A stretch of 64,000 bases of DNA from Deinococcus roseus (GCF_014646895.1 NZ_BMOD01000006.1:85078-149077), one strand, 5' to 3'. Shown: positions 42,505-51,826, numbered from the stretch's first letter. A program made the numbers and translations. The notes: a model not told the origin generated them from the letters alone.

Positions 42505-42876
42505 ATGGAAACCCCCATTGAACTGAAGTACGCCAGAACCCACGAATGGGTTCGCACCGAAGACGACGTGATCACCGTGGGCATCACCGACTATGCACAG
42601 GACCAGCTGGGCGATGTGGTGTATGTGGAACTCCCCGAACTGGGCCGCGAGGTCAGCATTGGAGAAGGCGTGGCCGTGGTGGAGTCCGTCAAGACCGCTT
42701 CTGACATCTACAGCCCTGCCACTGGCGTGATTGTGGAAGTCAACGAAGCCCTGGGAGACAGCCCCGAGCAGGTCAACGAAAGCCCCTACGAAGGCGGCTG
42801 GCTGTTCAAGGTGCGCATCACCGATCTGTCTGATGAACTGGTGGATGCACAGGAATACGAACAATACATGGAGTGA
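42505..42876 (+). CDS. gcvH: Glycine cleavage H protein
   Basis: A 123-aa lipoyl carrier with the lipoylation Lys in VESVKTASDIYSP and the typical GDVVYVELPE and EGGWLFKV. AAGGAG precedes ATG 42505. Followed by a terminator, so transcribed with gcvT. Confidence 0.95.
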   Translation: METPIELKYARTHEWVRTEDDVITVGITDYAQDQLGDVVYVELPELGREVSIGEGVAVVESVKTASDIYSPATGVIVEVNEALGDSPEQVNESPYEGGWLFKVRITDLSDELVDAQEYEQYME

Positions 42877-42909
42877 AGCCTCCCATCAAAGCCAGCTTCA
42901 AACGAACGA

Positions 42910-42936
42910 CCTCCTCGATTTCAGAGGAGGTTTTTT
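42910..42936 (+). terminator. Terminator of gcvT-gcvH
   Basis: CCTCCTC, 7-nt loop, GAGGAGG, then six T; 33 bp after gcvH. Confidence 0.88.
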
Positions 42937-43130
42937 CTCTTTACCTCAGGCAATGCACCTTATATGATGGTTGGGAGCTGGAAAACCAAAAAATCCGCAA
43001 GCCATTTCGTTGATGTGGTTCCCTGAAAGTTGAGGTGTTTGAATGGTATTTGTCATTGAAACGTTGAGGGGTCAAGAAAACATCAAACAAACAGAAAAAA
43101 CACAAAAAACACAAAAAAACAGGAGGAAAC

Positions 43131-44720
43131 ATGGATTTTGATTTTGCAACGCCATTGATTGTGGTGGGACTGGTGGTGCTGGCCCTGGTGCTGCTGGTGG
43201 CCATCATCAAGAGCTGCCTGATTGTGGTGCCACCCAACCGGGTGCTGGTGATCTCAGGACGCAAAACCACCCAGGAAAACGGAGACACCGTGGGATACCG
43301 GGTGATTCGCGGTGGGCGGGCTTTTCGCATTCCGGTGCTGGAACAGATCAGCTGGATGGACCTGGGCACCATCCCACTGGAGCTCACCGTGCAGAACGCT
43401 TTCTCCAAAGGGGGCATCCCTCTGACTGTGCACGCTGTGGCCAACGTCAAGGTGAATGCCAGAGAACCTTACCTTTCCAATGCCATCGAGCGCTTTCTCA
43501 ACACCTCCTCCAGCCAGTTGACCCAGATCACCAAAGACACTTTAGAGGGCAACCTGCGTGGGGTGATTGCCACCCTGACCCCCGAGGAGATCAACGAGGA
43601 CCGCCTGCGTTTTGCGGCTGCCCTGATCGAGGAAGCTGAACATGACATGTTCAAAATCGGCATGCAGCTGGACACCCTGAAGATTCAGAACGTGTCGGAT
43701 GAAGCCGGGTACCTGAAATCCATTGGTCGCACACGCACCGCTGAGGTGCTCAAAGAAGCCCGCATTGCCGAAGCAGAACGCAATGCAGAAGCCATTCAGG
43801 CTGAGGCAGGCGCACAGCAGCGTTCGCAGGTCACCCAGGTGGCTTCCCAGCGCACCATTCTGGAAGAACAGAACCGCCTGGCGGTGCGTCAGGTGGAATT
43901 GGAAGCCGAACAGAAAACCCGCCGCAGCCAGGTGGAATACGAAGCTGAACTGGGCAAGGTCAGGGCACAGCAAACCTACGAACAGGAACGCATGGCCCTG
44001 GAAGCCGAACTGCGCCGCAAAAAAGCCGAAACCGAACGGGATGCCAAGGTTGCAGAAGCAGAGCGCAATGCCGATGCTGCAGAAGTGGAAGCCCGATCCA
44101 AACAGCGTGCCCAGATCACCCAGGCGCAGGCCCAGCAGGCCGTTGCTGAGGAACAGAACAAGTTGCGGGTGCGCACTGCCGAGTTGGGTGCCATTGCCGC
44201 TTCCAAGGAAAATCAGGCAAAGGTGGCTGCAGAGCAGGCCCGCGTGGTGGCAGAACAACAACTGGAACAGGAACGCATCCTGCTGAACCAGAAAAAATAC
44301 GAGGCAGACATTGTGGCCCCGGCCCGTGCCCAGCGCGAAGCCCGCATGCTGGAAGCCCAGGCTGCTGCTGCACCCATCATTGAAGAAGGGAAAGCCAAAT
44401 CCGAAGCATTCCGCCTGATGGTTGAAGCCTTCAAAGCAGCAGGCACTGAGGGTGAAAAGGCGTTTGTGCTGAACATGCTGCCCTCTGTGATCCAGCAATT
44501 TGCAGAAGCTGTGCGTGAAGTGAAAATTGACAAACTGAGCGTGATTGATTCGGGGAATGGGCAGGGTTTCCAGTCTGCCCTGCACAACATGCCCAGAGGC
44601 ATCCTCAGCCTGCTGGAGCAAGTGGAAACCGCCACTGGTGTGGATTTGCTGGCTGCGCTTAAAGGGGGCAGTGAAAAAACAGCAGAGGTGGTCGCTTCAA
44701 CTTCTTCAAGTCAGAGCTGA
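43131..44720 (+). CDS. Flotillin-like SPFH-domain protein
   Basis: A 529-aa protein: an N-terminal hydrophobic anchor (ATPLIVVGLVVLALVLLVAII), an SPFH/Band 7 domain to about residue 200, and a long coiled-coil of Ala/Glu/Arg repeats (ERNAEAIQAEAGAQQRSQ; RKKAETERDAKVAEAERN), then a C-terminal FloT-like oligomerisation part. Such proteins organise membrane microdomains. AGGAGG precedes ATG 43131 in an A-rich leader. Confidence 0.93.
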   Translation: MDFDFATPLIVVGLVVLALVLLVAIIKSCLIVVPPNRVLVISGRKTTQENGDTVGYRVIRGGRAFRIPVLEQISWMDLGTIPLELTVQNAFSKGGIPLTVHAVANVKVNAREPYLSNAIERFLNTSSSQLTQITKDTLEGNLRGVIATLTPEEINEDRLRFAAALIEEAEHDMFKIGMQLDTLKIQNVSDEAGYLKSIGRTRTAEVLKEARIAEAERNAEAIQAEAGAQQRSQVTQVASQRTILEEQNRLAVRQVELEAEQKTRRSQVEYEAELGKVRAQQTYEQERMALEAELRRKKAETERDAKVAEAERNADAAEVEARSKQRAQITQAQAQQAVAEEQNKLRVRTAELGAIAASKENQAKVAAEQARVVAEQQLEQERILLNQKKYEADIVAPARAQREARMLEAQAAAAPIIEEGKAKSEAFRLMVEAFKAAGTEGEKAFVLNMLPSVIQQFAEAVREVKIDKLSVIDSGNGQGFQSALHNMPRGILSLLEQVETATGVDLLAALKGGSEKTAEVVASTSSSQS

Positions 44721-44743
44721 GCTCCATTGCACAAAACAATCCC

Positions 44744-44779
44744 AAAAAGAGGCCAGCACGCAAATGCTGGTCTCTTTTT
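44744..44779. terminator. Bidirectional terminator, flotillin / cytochrome c
   Basis: AAAAAGAGGCCAGCA, 6-nt loop, TGCTGGTCTCTTTTT: a 15-bp stem with one G-T, with A/T runs at both sides. Serves both convergent genes. Confidence 0.92.
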
Positions 44780-44802
44780 GCTGGATCACTTTCTTAAATG
44801 GA

Positions 44803-45117
44803 TCACTTCAGGGTTTTCAGGTAGGCCTGGATGTTGGCGATTTGCTTGTCGGTGAATTTGAACTGGGGCATGGGGGGTTTCAGTTTCTTGCCCTTGTCAT
44901 CAATCCCCTTGATCAGGGCACGCTTGAACAGGTTGAACTTCCATTTGGCTGCGTCTCCTGCCAGTTTGGGTCCCACCATACCCTCAGCTTTGGCTCCGTG
45001 GCACCCAGAACAATTGGTCTGGTAAAGGGTTTTTCCTGCTTTGGCATCTCCCTTGGGGGTGGCTGCCAGGGCTGCAGAAGCGAGCAGTGTGCATCCAATC
45101 AGCAAGACATGTTTCAT
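44803..45117 (-). CDS. Small secreted cytochrome c
   Basis: A 104-aa class I cytochrome c with a signal peptide (MKHVLLIGCTLLASAALAA), heme site CSGCH and a probable Met ligand in PPMPQFKF. It may shuttle electrons from the bc complex. ATG 45117 has AAAGGAGG. It is divergent from the DUF4126 gene. Confidence 0.92.
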   Translation of the reverse strand: MKHVLLIGCTLLASAALAATPKGDAKAGKTLYQTNCSGCHGAKAEGMVGPKLAGDAAKWKFNLFKRALIKGIDDKGKKLKPPMPQFKFTDKQIANIQAYLKTLK

Positions 45118-45186
45118 AAAGCCTCCTTTAGCCATCATGAACCTTTTTGTGCACAGTCCAGATGAAATTCATCCTAAGATGTCCCT

Positions 45187-45780
45187 ATGGACCCTTTAAC
45201 CACACTGTCCGGGCTGGGCCTGAGCTGGCTCAGCGGCCTGAGGCTGTACATGGTGCTGTTTCTGGTTGGACTGGCTGACCTGCTGAACTGGGTGACCCTT
45301 CCAGCAGGGATGGGCCTGCTGAGCAGCCCTTATGTGCTGGTTGCCACGGGTTTGATGGTGCTCGTTGAGTTCTTTGCAGACAAGGTGCCCTGGGTGGATT
45401 CCACCTGGGACACGGTGCACACCTTCATCCGTTTGCCGGTTGCTGGCTGGATTGCAGCCCAGTTTGCCCCTCCGGGCGACGCCACCTCTGTAAATTACGC
45501 TCTGGGCATTCTGGGAGGCACGGTGGCAGCCACCAGCCACTTTGCCAAGGCCAGCGCCCGGGCCACCGTCAACGCCAGCCCGGAGCCTTTCAGCAACTGG
45601 GGCCTGAGCCTCTTTGAGGACCTCTTGACCCCCAGTTTGCTGTACCTGATTTACCAGTACCCTTACCTTGCTGCAGGCATCATCGGGGTGCTGGTGCTGT
45701 TGTGTGTGCTCATTGTGGTGATGTTCTGGAAGATGCTCAAGCGCATTTTCGGAGGGCAGCGCAGACCTAGAGCTGTATGA
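45187..45780 (+). CDS. DUF4126 domain membrane protein
   Basis: A 197-aa protein with about five helices and the DUF4126 features: GLSWLSGLRLYMVLFLVGL, EFFADKVPWVDSTWDTVHTFIRLPVAGW. Function unknown. It is divergent from the cytochrome c gene, with 69 bp between. Confidence 0.88.
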   Translation: MDPLTTLSGLGLSWLSGLRLYMVLFLVGLADLLNWVTLPAGMGLLSSPYVLVATGLMVLVEFFADKVPWVDSTWDTVHTFIRLPVAGWIAAQFAPPGDATSVNYALGILGGTVAATSHFAKASARATVNASPEPFSNWGLSLFEDLLTPSLLYLIYQYPYLAAGIIGVLVLLCVLIVVMFWKMLKRIFGGQRRPRAV

Positions 45781-45804
45781 TTCAGGATGCTGTGCCTGCA
45801 AAAA

Positions 45805-46098
45805 TCAGAAAGCAACCTCTGAGAACTCAAACTTTTCGCAGAACAGGCTGATGAATTTTCCCTGATCGTCCTTGATGGTGTAGAGCATTTCATCTGGGTT
45901 GTCATGGTGCTGCGGATAAATCATCAGCAAAGGGCTGAAAGGCAGCACCAGAGGAGAGGCCAACACCTGCAATTGCTGCACCCCCAGACAGATCAGGTGG
46001 CGGTCCTGAAAGCGTATGGTGACCACCAGACCCAGAATGGCGTCAGAACGGAAATCCAGCCCCAGAATTTCAGGTTTTTGCTGCAGGAAGGTGTCCAT
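45805..46098 (-). CDS. Hypothetical protein (97 aa)
   Basis: Starts MDTFLQQKPEILGLDFRSDAI; strands such as LGLVVTIRFQDRHLICLGV and a final FISLFCEKFEFSE. Convergent with DUF4126; divergent to the epimerase-like gene. Unknown function. Confidence 0.65.
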   Translation of the reverse strand: MDTFLQQKPEILGLDFRSDAILGLVVTIRFQDRHLICLGVQQLQVLASPLVLPFSPLLMIYPQHHDNPDEMLYTIKDDQGKFISLFCEKFEFSEVAF

Positions 46099-46205
46099 GC
46101 TTCAGCATAAACCCTCATGACTTTGCTTTGGCTTCCCCTGTGAAAGTCACACATTTGTGCTTCTGCTGCCAGTAAGATGACTTTGTTTATAGACAGGAGG
46201 AACCT

Positions 46206-47060
46206 ATGACCCGAGTGATTGTGACGGGAGGCAGTGGCAAGGCAGGACGGGCCTGCATCCGGGATTTGCTGGAGCATGGCTTTGATGTGATCAACATTGA
46301 TCTGGTGGTGCCCACAGAACCCCTCTGTCTCACCGTGCTGGCAGACCTCACCGATTTTGGTCAGACCCTGGAGGTGCTTTCCGGGGTGGATGACCGGTAC
46401 AACGGCATTGATGCTGTGGTGCATCTGGCGGCCATTCCTGCGCCTGGGCTGCATCCCAACGCCCACACCTTCAAAGTGAATGCCCTGAGCACCTACAACA
46501 TTTTTGAAGCCGCCCGCAAATTGCAGATCAAAAATGTGGTGTGGGCCTCCAGTGAAACCGTGCTGGGCTTGCCTTTTGATCAGCCTCCGGTTTATGTGCC
46601 TGTGGATGAGGAGGTGCCACCCCGGCCTGAATCTGCCTATTCCCTCTCCAAACTGGTGGGTGAAGTCATGGCAGAGCAATTCTGCCGCTGGGATCCGGAC
46701 CTGAAAATCATAGGCTTGCGGTTTTCCAACGTGATGGAGCCACAAGACTATGCCCAGTTTCCTGATTTTGAGCAGGATGCTCGAAAAAGAAAATGGAACC
46801 TGTGGGCTTACATTGATGCCAGAGATGCCGCCCAGGCCGTCCGAAAGGCCCTGGAAGCCCCCCTGAAGGGCGCAGAGGTGTTCATCATTGCCAACGACAA
46901 CACGGTGATGCAGAGGAGCAATGCAGAACTGATGGCAGAAGTTTTCCCGGGTGTGGAAGCCAGAACAGACCTGCAAAACCAGGACACCCTGCTGGCCATC
47001 GAGAAAGCCAGAAAGCTGCTGGGGTACCATCCTGAGCACAACTGGCACAAGCCTGACTGA
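46206..47060 (+). CDS. NAD(P)-dependent epimerase/dehydratase (extended SDR)
   Basis: A 284-aa extended SDR: N-terminal nucleotide motif VTGGSGKAGRACI, strand-helix with DLTDFGQTLEVLSG, and catalytic YxxxK in SAYSLSKLVGE with Ser in ASSETVLG. The substrate, perhaps a sugar nucleotide or sugar acid, is not known. ATG follows GGAGGA. Confidence 0.9.
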   Translation: MTRVIVTGGSGKAGRACIRDLLEHGFDVINIDLVVPTEPLCLTVLADLTDFGQTLEVLSGVDDRYNGIDAVVHLAAIPAPGLHPNAHTFKVNALSTYNIFEAARKLQIKNVVWASSETVLGLPFDQPPVYVPVDEEVPPRPESAYSLSKLVGEVMAEQFCRWDPDLKIIGLRFSNVMEPQDYAQFPDFEQDARKRKWNLWAYIDARDAAQAVRKALEAPLKGAEVFIIANDNTVMQRSNAELMAEVFPGVEARTDLQNQDTLLAIEKARKLLGYHPEHNWHKPD

Positions 47061-47103
47061 TCTTCTGTATACAGAGCAAGATCTGCAGCAGGATTCCAGC
47101 ATG

Positions 47104-47118
47104 TACACTCTCTGTATG
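47104..47118 (+). promoter_or_regulatory. -10 box and leaderless-type start
   Basis: TACACT at 47104-47109, 6 nt before ATG 47116. It lies on top of an upstream in-frame ATG at 47101, favouring the later start. Confidence 0.4.
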
Positions 47119-47784
47119 ATGGTTTCACCTCTTCTGCTGACCGAATCTTTTCAAAATGCACTGGATTATGCTTACATCCTGCATCGTGGGCAAACCCGCA
47201 AAGGCCCTGAAGCCATTCCCTACCTGGGACACCTGCTGGGTGTGTCCAGCCTGGTGATTGAGCATGGAGGCAATGAAACCGAGGCCATTGCTGCCCTGCT
47301 GCATGACAGCATCGAAGATGTGGGAGAGGAAATCATTCCAGAGCTTCTGGCCCGTTTTGGCAGCGAGGTGCTGGACATTGTGCTGGGTTGCACCGACGCT
47401 TCCAGAGAGGCCAAATCCCGGGTGAAAGATGCCCGTGCAGACTGGCTGGACCGCAAAGAGCGTTATGTGCAGTCCATTCCAGAGAAAACAGAGGCCACCC
47501 GACTGGTGTCTCTGGCAGACAAGGTGTACAACGCCCGCTCCATTCAGGAGGATTACCGGGACATGGGAGATGCCCTGTGGAGCAGGTTCACGGCAGGAAA
47601 ATGGGGCACCCTGTGGTATTACCGCATGCTGACCGAGGCCTTCAGAAAGACCTCCAGTGACAGCCATCCCAGGTACCAGCGTCTGGTCAAGCTGCTGGTG
47701 CGCACCACCCAGGACACCGAGCGCCTGCTGGGGGTCAGCGATTATGGTGCAGGAGAGTTCAAACAGCACTTCCTGCGCATGTGA
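47116..47784 (+). CDS. HD-domain phosphohydrolase (RelA/SpoT-like HD)
   Basis: A 222-aa HD hydrolase. Metal residues are in YAYILHRGQTRKG, YLGHLLGV, ALLHDSIED (HD pair) and LVSLADKVYNAR. It looks like the hydrolase half of SpoT alone, so ppGpp hydrolysis is possible, but other nucleotides are too. Start chosen at 47116; 47101 and 47119 are alternatives. Confidence 0.85.
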   Translation: MMVSPLLLTESFQNALDYAYILHRGQTRKGPEAIPYLGHLLGVSSLVIEHGGNETEAIAALLHDSIEDVGEEIIPELLARFGSEVLDIVLGCTDASREAKSRVKDARADWLDRKERYVQSIPEKTEATRLVSLADKVYNARSIQEDYRDMGDALWSRFTAGKWGTLWYYRMLTEAFRKTSSDSHPRYQRLVKLLVRTTQDTERLLGVSDYGAGEFKQHFLRM

Positions 47785-47799
47785 GGGTGCATGTGCAGG

Positions 47800-48375
47800 T
47801 CAGTGGGGGAGGGTCTTTTCGATCCTGCGGTCAGGAATCAGCCACATCAGGGCCACCAGCACATACATCAGATCCCCCAGCAAGGGCTGAACCAGCGACA
47901 GCAGGATCCCTGCAATGTACAGCACGGGTGAAATTTTCCCCTTGAAGTCTTTGCCCGTGGCCTGTCTGAGCACAGAACCCTCGCCCTGAGAACGGATGAT
48001 GGTGTTTTGCAGGACCATGTAGGCAACAGCTGACATCAACAAAGAAAACCCATACACCACCCCCGTCACGCTGCTGAGGGGGTGTTCTCCCATCCAGCTG
48101 GTGGTGAACGGGATCAGGGACAGCCAGAACAGCAAATGAATGTTGGCCCACAGAACCGGTCCATTGACGTGATGCACGGTGTGCAGCATGTGGTGGTGGT
48201 TGTTCCAGTAAATGGCAACATACACAAAACTCAGCAGGTAACTGCAGAAGATGGGCAACTGGTCTTTCAGGCCTTCCCAGGTGGCTTCGTGGGGTGCCCT
48301 GAGTTCGAGCACCATGATGGTGATGATGATGGCCAGGACCCCATCGCTGAAGGCTTCCAGTCGGTTTTTTTGCAT
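47800..48375 (-). CDS. TMEM175 family (DUF1211) potassium channel-like protein
   Basis: A 191-aa membrane protein with about six helices. It starts MQKNRLEAFSDGVLAIIITIMVLEL, with the TMEM175 RxxxFSDG signature. Bacterial members form K+-permeable tetramers. ATG 48375 follows GGGGGAG. Convergent with the HD gene. Confidence 0.9.
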   Translation of the reverse strand: MQKNRLEAFSDGVLAIIITIMVLELRAPHEATWEGLKDQLPIFCSYLLSFVYVAIYWNNHHHMLHTVHHVNGPVLWANIHLLFWLSLIPFTTSWMGEHPLSSVTGVVYGFSLLMSAVAYMVLQNTIIRSQGEGSVLRQATGKDFKGKISPVLYIAGILLSLVQPLLGDLMYVLVALMWLIPDRRIEKTLPH

Positions 48376-48496
48376 GCGCTCCCCCTGATTCTGGACGTGT
48401 CCAGATGCTCTGCAGCCATTGTACCCGTGCTGTACCCGTGTGAGACCTGTGCACACCTGACTGGCTTCTGTAGGGGTGGAGTGTCAAACTGCAGGC

Positions 48497-48745
48497 ATGG
48501 CCAGATACCGTTCTTTCGGCAACCCGGATGTGCACCTCAACATCGACCTGATCCTGAAAATCACTGTGCGGGACAATCAGCTGATGCCTGGAGAAGGGCT
48601 GCATGCAGTCAGTGGAGAATTCCGCTGCCTGATTGAAGCGCATTTTCTGGGAGGGGAGACTTTGCTGCTGGCGAATTTCCCCAGTGGCACAGACCGCCTG
48701 ATCATAGAGGCGAAACTGCAGGAGCTTCTGGTGCAGCTGACCTGA
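48497..48745 (+). CDS. Small hypothetical protein (82 aa)
   Basis: Starts MARYRSFGNPDVHLNIDLILK, beta-rich at the N-terminus and a helix at the end (AKLQELLVQLT). CAGG precedes ATG 48497. Divergent from TMEM175-like. No family recognised. Confidence 0.6.
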   Translation: MARYRSFGNPDVHLNIDLILKITVRDNQLMPGEGLHAVSGEFRCLIEAHFLGGETLLLANFPSGTDRLIIEAKLQELLVQLT

Positions 48746-48851
48746 TCTGTGGAAAAGGAAGCAGGGAAACCAGACCCCTGCTCCTGTCACAGTACTGAGG
48801 TCAAAACCGCCAATTGGTGTTTGATCTGTGATTTCTGACGGAAAGTAATTT

Positions 48852-48867
48852 TATACTGTTAACTGTG
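48852..48867 (+). promoter_or_regulatory. -10 box and leaderless-type GTG start
   Basis: TATACT at 48852-48857, 7 nt before GTG 48865. Confidence 0.5.
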
Positions 48868-50175
48868 AACCGTCCGCAGATTCTGAAATTGCCAGCGAAC
48901 CAACGTGAAATCTCCCAGGGACCTGGTAAGTACTCTGTTCGCCTGAGTCTGGATCTGTTTGCACCGCAGGACCTCGAGTTTGTGCATGAGCTTTCCAGAG
49001 GCGAAGGGCATTTCACCCCCATCGATTCTGAGGGCAATCCTTTTCCGGTGCCCAAACCCCTGCCAGCCAGCCCTGAAGAGTGGATCATGCTGCTGAAACT
49101 GGTGCACGATTCCCAGCTCAAGTTGCTGGAAAGCCTGCAGCCTCAGCTGGACAGTGCCCGCCAGAAGCTTCAGGAACTGCGGGCGATTGCCTCAGATGAA
49201 GCCTTCTTCCTGGCGTATGACCCTTTCAATGATCTGGAGCAGTACAAAGAACTGCTGAAAATCTATGCACCAGACTTTGTGGCGCTCAAACAGAGTGTGG
49301 ACCAGCGTCGCTGGAACATTTTCATGGGCTACATTCGCAAGCTGGACCACGAAAACCGCGAATGGGTCAGGGAGCACGGCTCAGAGGAGCTGCAAGAAAA
49401 AGTGCAATTGATTTCGGCCTCGATGTATTTTTTCAGCACCGTTCGGGAGCAGATGTTTCCAGAGCAGGAATACCGGGTGGGTTTCTACGATGCCCAGTTT
49501 GGTTTTCCCATGCGCCAGGAGCCGTTTCAGCAGTATGTGATGGAGCGGGTGGCGCACGATTACCCTTATGGCATTTACACCGATGGCAGGTATCAATTTG
49601 TGGATCCTTCAGACCAGTTGCTGCCGGACCTGAGTGGTTTTCCTTCGGGCCAGTGGGTGCGCCTGACGGGATACCCCCATGACCTGCCTGTGACGGGGAA
49701 AAGGTCTTTTCTGGACCTGATGATTTCCTCCTTTCTGGCCGAACAGTTTTACTGTGTGCGCATCAAAACACCCGTGGGGGAGGTGTTGTACCCCCAGAAG
49801 CCCCTGCCCACCCTGGTGGACCATGTCTGGCATTTCTTCATCAACCCCGAGTGCCGCAGCCTGAAAGCCAGTGAAGAGTTTGGGGTCAACGAGTTCCTGA
49901 TCTACACCTTTCTGGATCCGGTCACCTTTGAGCAACTCAAGGGGGACCGGGAAATCAGCATTGAGATGCCGATGTTCACCAAGGTCAATGCCGATTTCAA
50001 ACTCAAGCTGTTCCTGATGACCCGCATGGAACCGCAGGGCAAGGTGGTGTCTTTCAAGCTGGTGATTCATGCTCCAGAAGGCAGCCATGAGGTGGTCTCT
50101 GAGGGCTCTTACCCGTTCAGCCAGATGTATTACCACCGCTACATTGTGTTCAATTTTGATGGTTCTCTGTTCTGA
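48865..50175 (+). CDS. Uncharacterised protein (436 aa)
   Basis: A soluble protein with no signal or membrane segment: MNRPQILKLPANQREISQG..., a coiled-coil like stretch near residues 80-130 (HDSQLKLLESLQPQLDSARQ), and a beta-rich C-terminal half. Its GTG start has TATACT 7 nt before. A terminator follows at 50214. I do not recognise a family or active-site motif. Confidence 0.8.
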   Translation: MNRPQILKLPANQREISQGPGKYSVRLSLDLFAPQDLEFVHELSRGEGHFTPIDSEGNPFPVPKPLPASPEEWIMLLKLVHDSQLKLLESLQPQLDSARQKLQELRAIASDEAFFLAYDPFNDLEQYKELLKIYAPDFVALKQSVDQRRWNIFMGYIRKLDHENREWVREHGSEELQEKVQLISASMYFFSTVREQMFPEQEYRVGFYDAQFGFPMRQEPFQQYVMERVAHDYPYGIYTDGRYQFVDPSDQLLPDLSGFPSGQWVRLTGYPHDLPVTGKRSFLDLMISSFLAEQFYCVRIKTPVGEVLYPQKPLPTLVDHVWHFFINPECRSLKASEEFGVNEFLIYTFLDPVTFEQLKGDREISIEMPMFTKVNADFKLKLFLMTRMEPQGKVVSFKLVIHAPEGSHEVVSEGSYPFSQMYYHRYIVFNFDGSLF

Positions 50176-50213
50176 GCTGGACCCTGCAGAAACCGAAAAA
50201 ATCCTGGATGGAC

Positions 50214-50237
50214 AGGCCAACAGCTGGCCTATTTTTT
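50214..50237 (+). terminator. Terminator of 436-aa protein gene
   Basis: AGGCCA, loop ACAGC, TGGCCT, A, then six T. Confidence 0.8.
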
Positions 50238-50318
50238 GTTCAGAACGAAAATCCCATGCTGATTTCTGTGCTGCGAGAACATTTGTAACAAAACATCCAC
50301 ACTTGACAGCAGGGTGTT

Positions 50319-50474
50319 ATGCTGATGAGCAAGATGATGACACTGATCTGGGTGTTGTTCGTGCTGGTCGTGTGTAGCTTGCTGCTCTTCAATGTGAACC
50401 TGTGGGAAAAAGTGTTTGATGAATTCAGACGCGCTTTCCGTCCTGCGCCACGCCGGGCCAGAAAAAGCCGCTGA
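50319..50474 (+). CDS. Small membrane protein with basic tail (51 aa)
   Basis: The frame runs MLMSKMMTLIWVLFVLVVCSLLL... (one helix) then NVNLWEKVFDEFRRAFRP and a basic end RRARKSR. It ends at 50474 and is followed 16 bp later by a strong terminator, which supports it. A TTGACA is at 50303. Start may be 50319, 50334 or 50337. No family recognised. Confidence 0.6.
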   Translation: MLMSKMMTLIWVLFVLVVCSLLLFNVNLWEKVFDEFRRAFRPAPRRARKSR

Positions 50475-50489
50475 AATTTCTATGACCTC

Positions 50490-50519
50490 AGGACCAGATT
50501 CCGCTCTGGTCCTTTTTTT
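50490..50519 (+). terminator. Terminator after small membrane protein
   Basis: AGGACCAGA, 6-nt loop, TCTGGTCCT, then six T. Confidence 0.9.
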
Positions 50520-50560
50520 GTCGTGGTTGCCTGAGGTCTGGCAGATTGCCCTGCAGAATG

Positions 50561-50575
50561 TTAGACTCAGTCTAA
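50561..50575. promoter_or_regulatory. 15-bp palindrome at hydrolase promoter
   Basis: TTAGACTCAGTCTAA, with TCTAAT (50571-50576) as probable -10, 7 nt before GTG 50584. A candidate operator. Confidence 0.5.
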
Positions 50576-50583
50576 TACCGGCA

Positions 50584-51807
50584 GTGGGGTGGAATGTGAG
50601 CATCAGTGCAGACCAGAAAAGTGCAGGCCCAGAAGCAAACCCGAAAACCGCAAACCTGAAAATACCAGGCAACCGCATCGACACCCTCCGGCCTGATGCT
50701 CCAGAATTGGCTCAGCCTGGGCCCTGGGACGTGGGGGTGCAGACCCTGCACCTGATGGATCCCTGGAGACCCGATGTGGTGAATTCCACCTCTGAGCTGC
50801 AGTTTTCCCCCAGAAACCTGACCCTGGAGGTCTGGTACCCAGCCCAGCTTTCTGCTGGACAGGAGCGGGGTGAGGCCTACCACACGGTGCTGCGCGATGG
50901 AAAAACCCCCATTGTGCTCCACGGAAAGGCGGTCAGAGAGGCCCAGCCTGCTGCTGAAATGTTTCCTCTGGTGATCCTGACCCACGGCTACCCTGGAAAC
51001 CGTTTTCTGATGGCCCACCTGGGAGAAAACCTGGCCAGCAAAGGGCATGTGGTGGTGTCCATTGACCACACCGACAGCACCTACAGCGACCTCTCGGTCT
51101 TTTCCAGCACCCTGTACAACCGCCCCCTGGACCAGCTTTTTGTATTGCAGGAAATCACCCGTCTGGGAGAACAGGGCAGCCTGTTTTCCAATCTGGCAGA
51201 CACCGATCGGGTGGCCCTGATTGGCTACTCGATGGGAGGATATGGTGTTCTCAACAACCTGGGAGCAGGTTTCAGTGATGCGGCTGTGTTTTCTCCAGTG
51301 GCTCCACCTTTCGAGTTGCTGAAACAAAGGGCGCACAGCAACCCTGAGTACCCTGCCAGTCTGGACCGACGCATCAAAGCCGCCATGGCCATTGCACCCT
51401 GGGGCATGAATTATGGCCTCTGGGAGCAACAGGCTTTTGCCAGCATCCAGACCCCCCTGTTCCTGATGGGAGGCACCCTGGATGAGGTGGCAGGCTACGA
51501 AAACGGAGCCAGAGCCATTTACCAGAATGCCATCAACACAACAAGGCACCTGCTGACCTTTGAAAATGCCAACCACAATGTGGCTGCTCCCATGCCTGCC
51601 CCGCTGGAAGCCTGGGCAGATCCCGAAGATTTCAGGCATTATGCAGATCCTGTCTGGGACACGGTGCGCATGAACAACATCCTGCAGCACTTTGCCACTG
51701 CTTTTCTGGCTTTGCACCTGAAAGGGGACCAGGAAATGGCTGCTTATCTGGATGCCAGCTTCAAGGGATTCAAGGAAAGTGGAAAAGCTGGATTGAAACT
51801 GGAATAA
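50584..51807 (+). CDS. Alpha/beta hydrolase (PAF-acetylhydrolase/dienelactone hydrolase-like)
   Basis: A 407-aa hydrolase: oxyanion region LTHGYPGNR, nucleophile elbow GYSMGGYG, and a C-terminal His in FENANHNVAA. Probable carboxylesterase or lipase. I chose GTG 50584 because the upstream frame covers a terminator and palindrome. Substrate unknown. Another GTG at 50596 is possible. Confidence 0.82.
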   Translation: MGWNVSISADQKSAGPEANPKTANLKIPGNRIDTLRPDAPELAQPGPWDVGVQTLHLMDPWRPDVVNSTSELQFSPRNLTLEVWYPAQLSAGQERGEAYHTVLRDGKTPIVLHGKAVREAQPAAEMFPLVILTHGYPGNRFLMAHLGENLASKGHVVVSIDHTDSTYSDLSVFSSTLYNRPLDQLFVLQEITRLGEQGSLFSNLADTDRVALIGYSMGGYGVLNNLGAGFSDAAVFSPVAPPFELLKQRAHSNPEYPASLDRRIKAAMAIAPWGMNYGLWEQQAFASIQTPLFLMGGTLDEVAGYENGARAIYQNAINTTRHLLTFENANHNVAAPMPAPLEAWADPEDFRHYADPVWDTVRMNNILQHFATAFLALHLKGDQEMAAYLDASFKGFKESGKAGLKLE

Positions 51808-51826
51808 GTGCTTCCTGACCCGCTGA

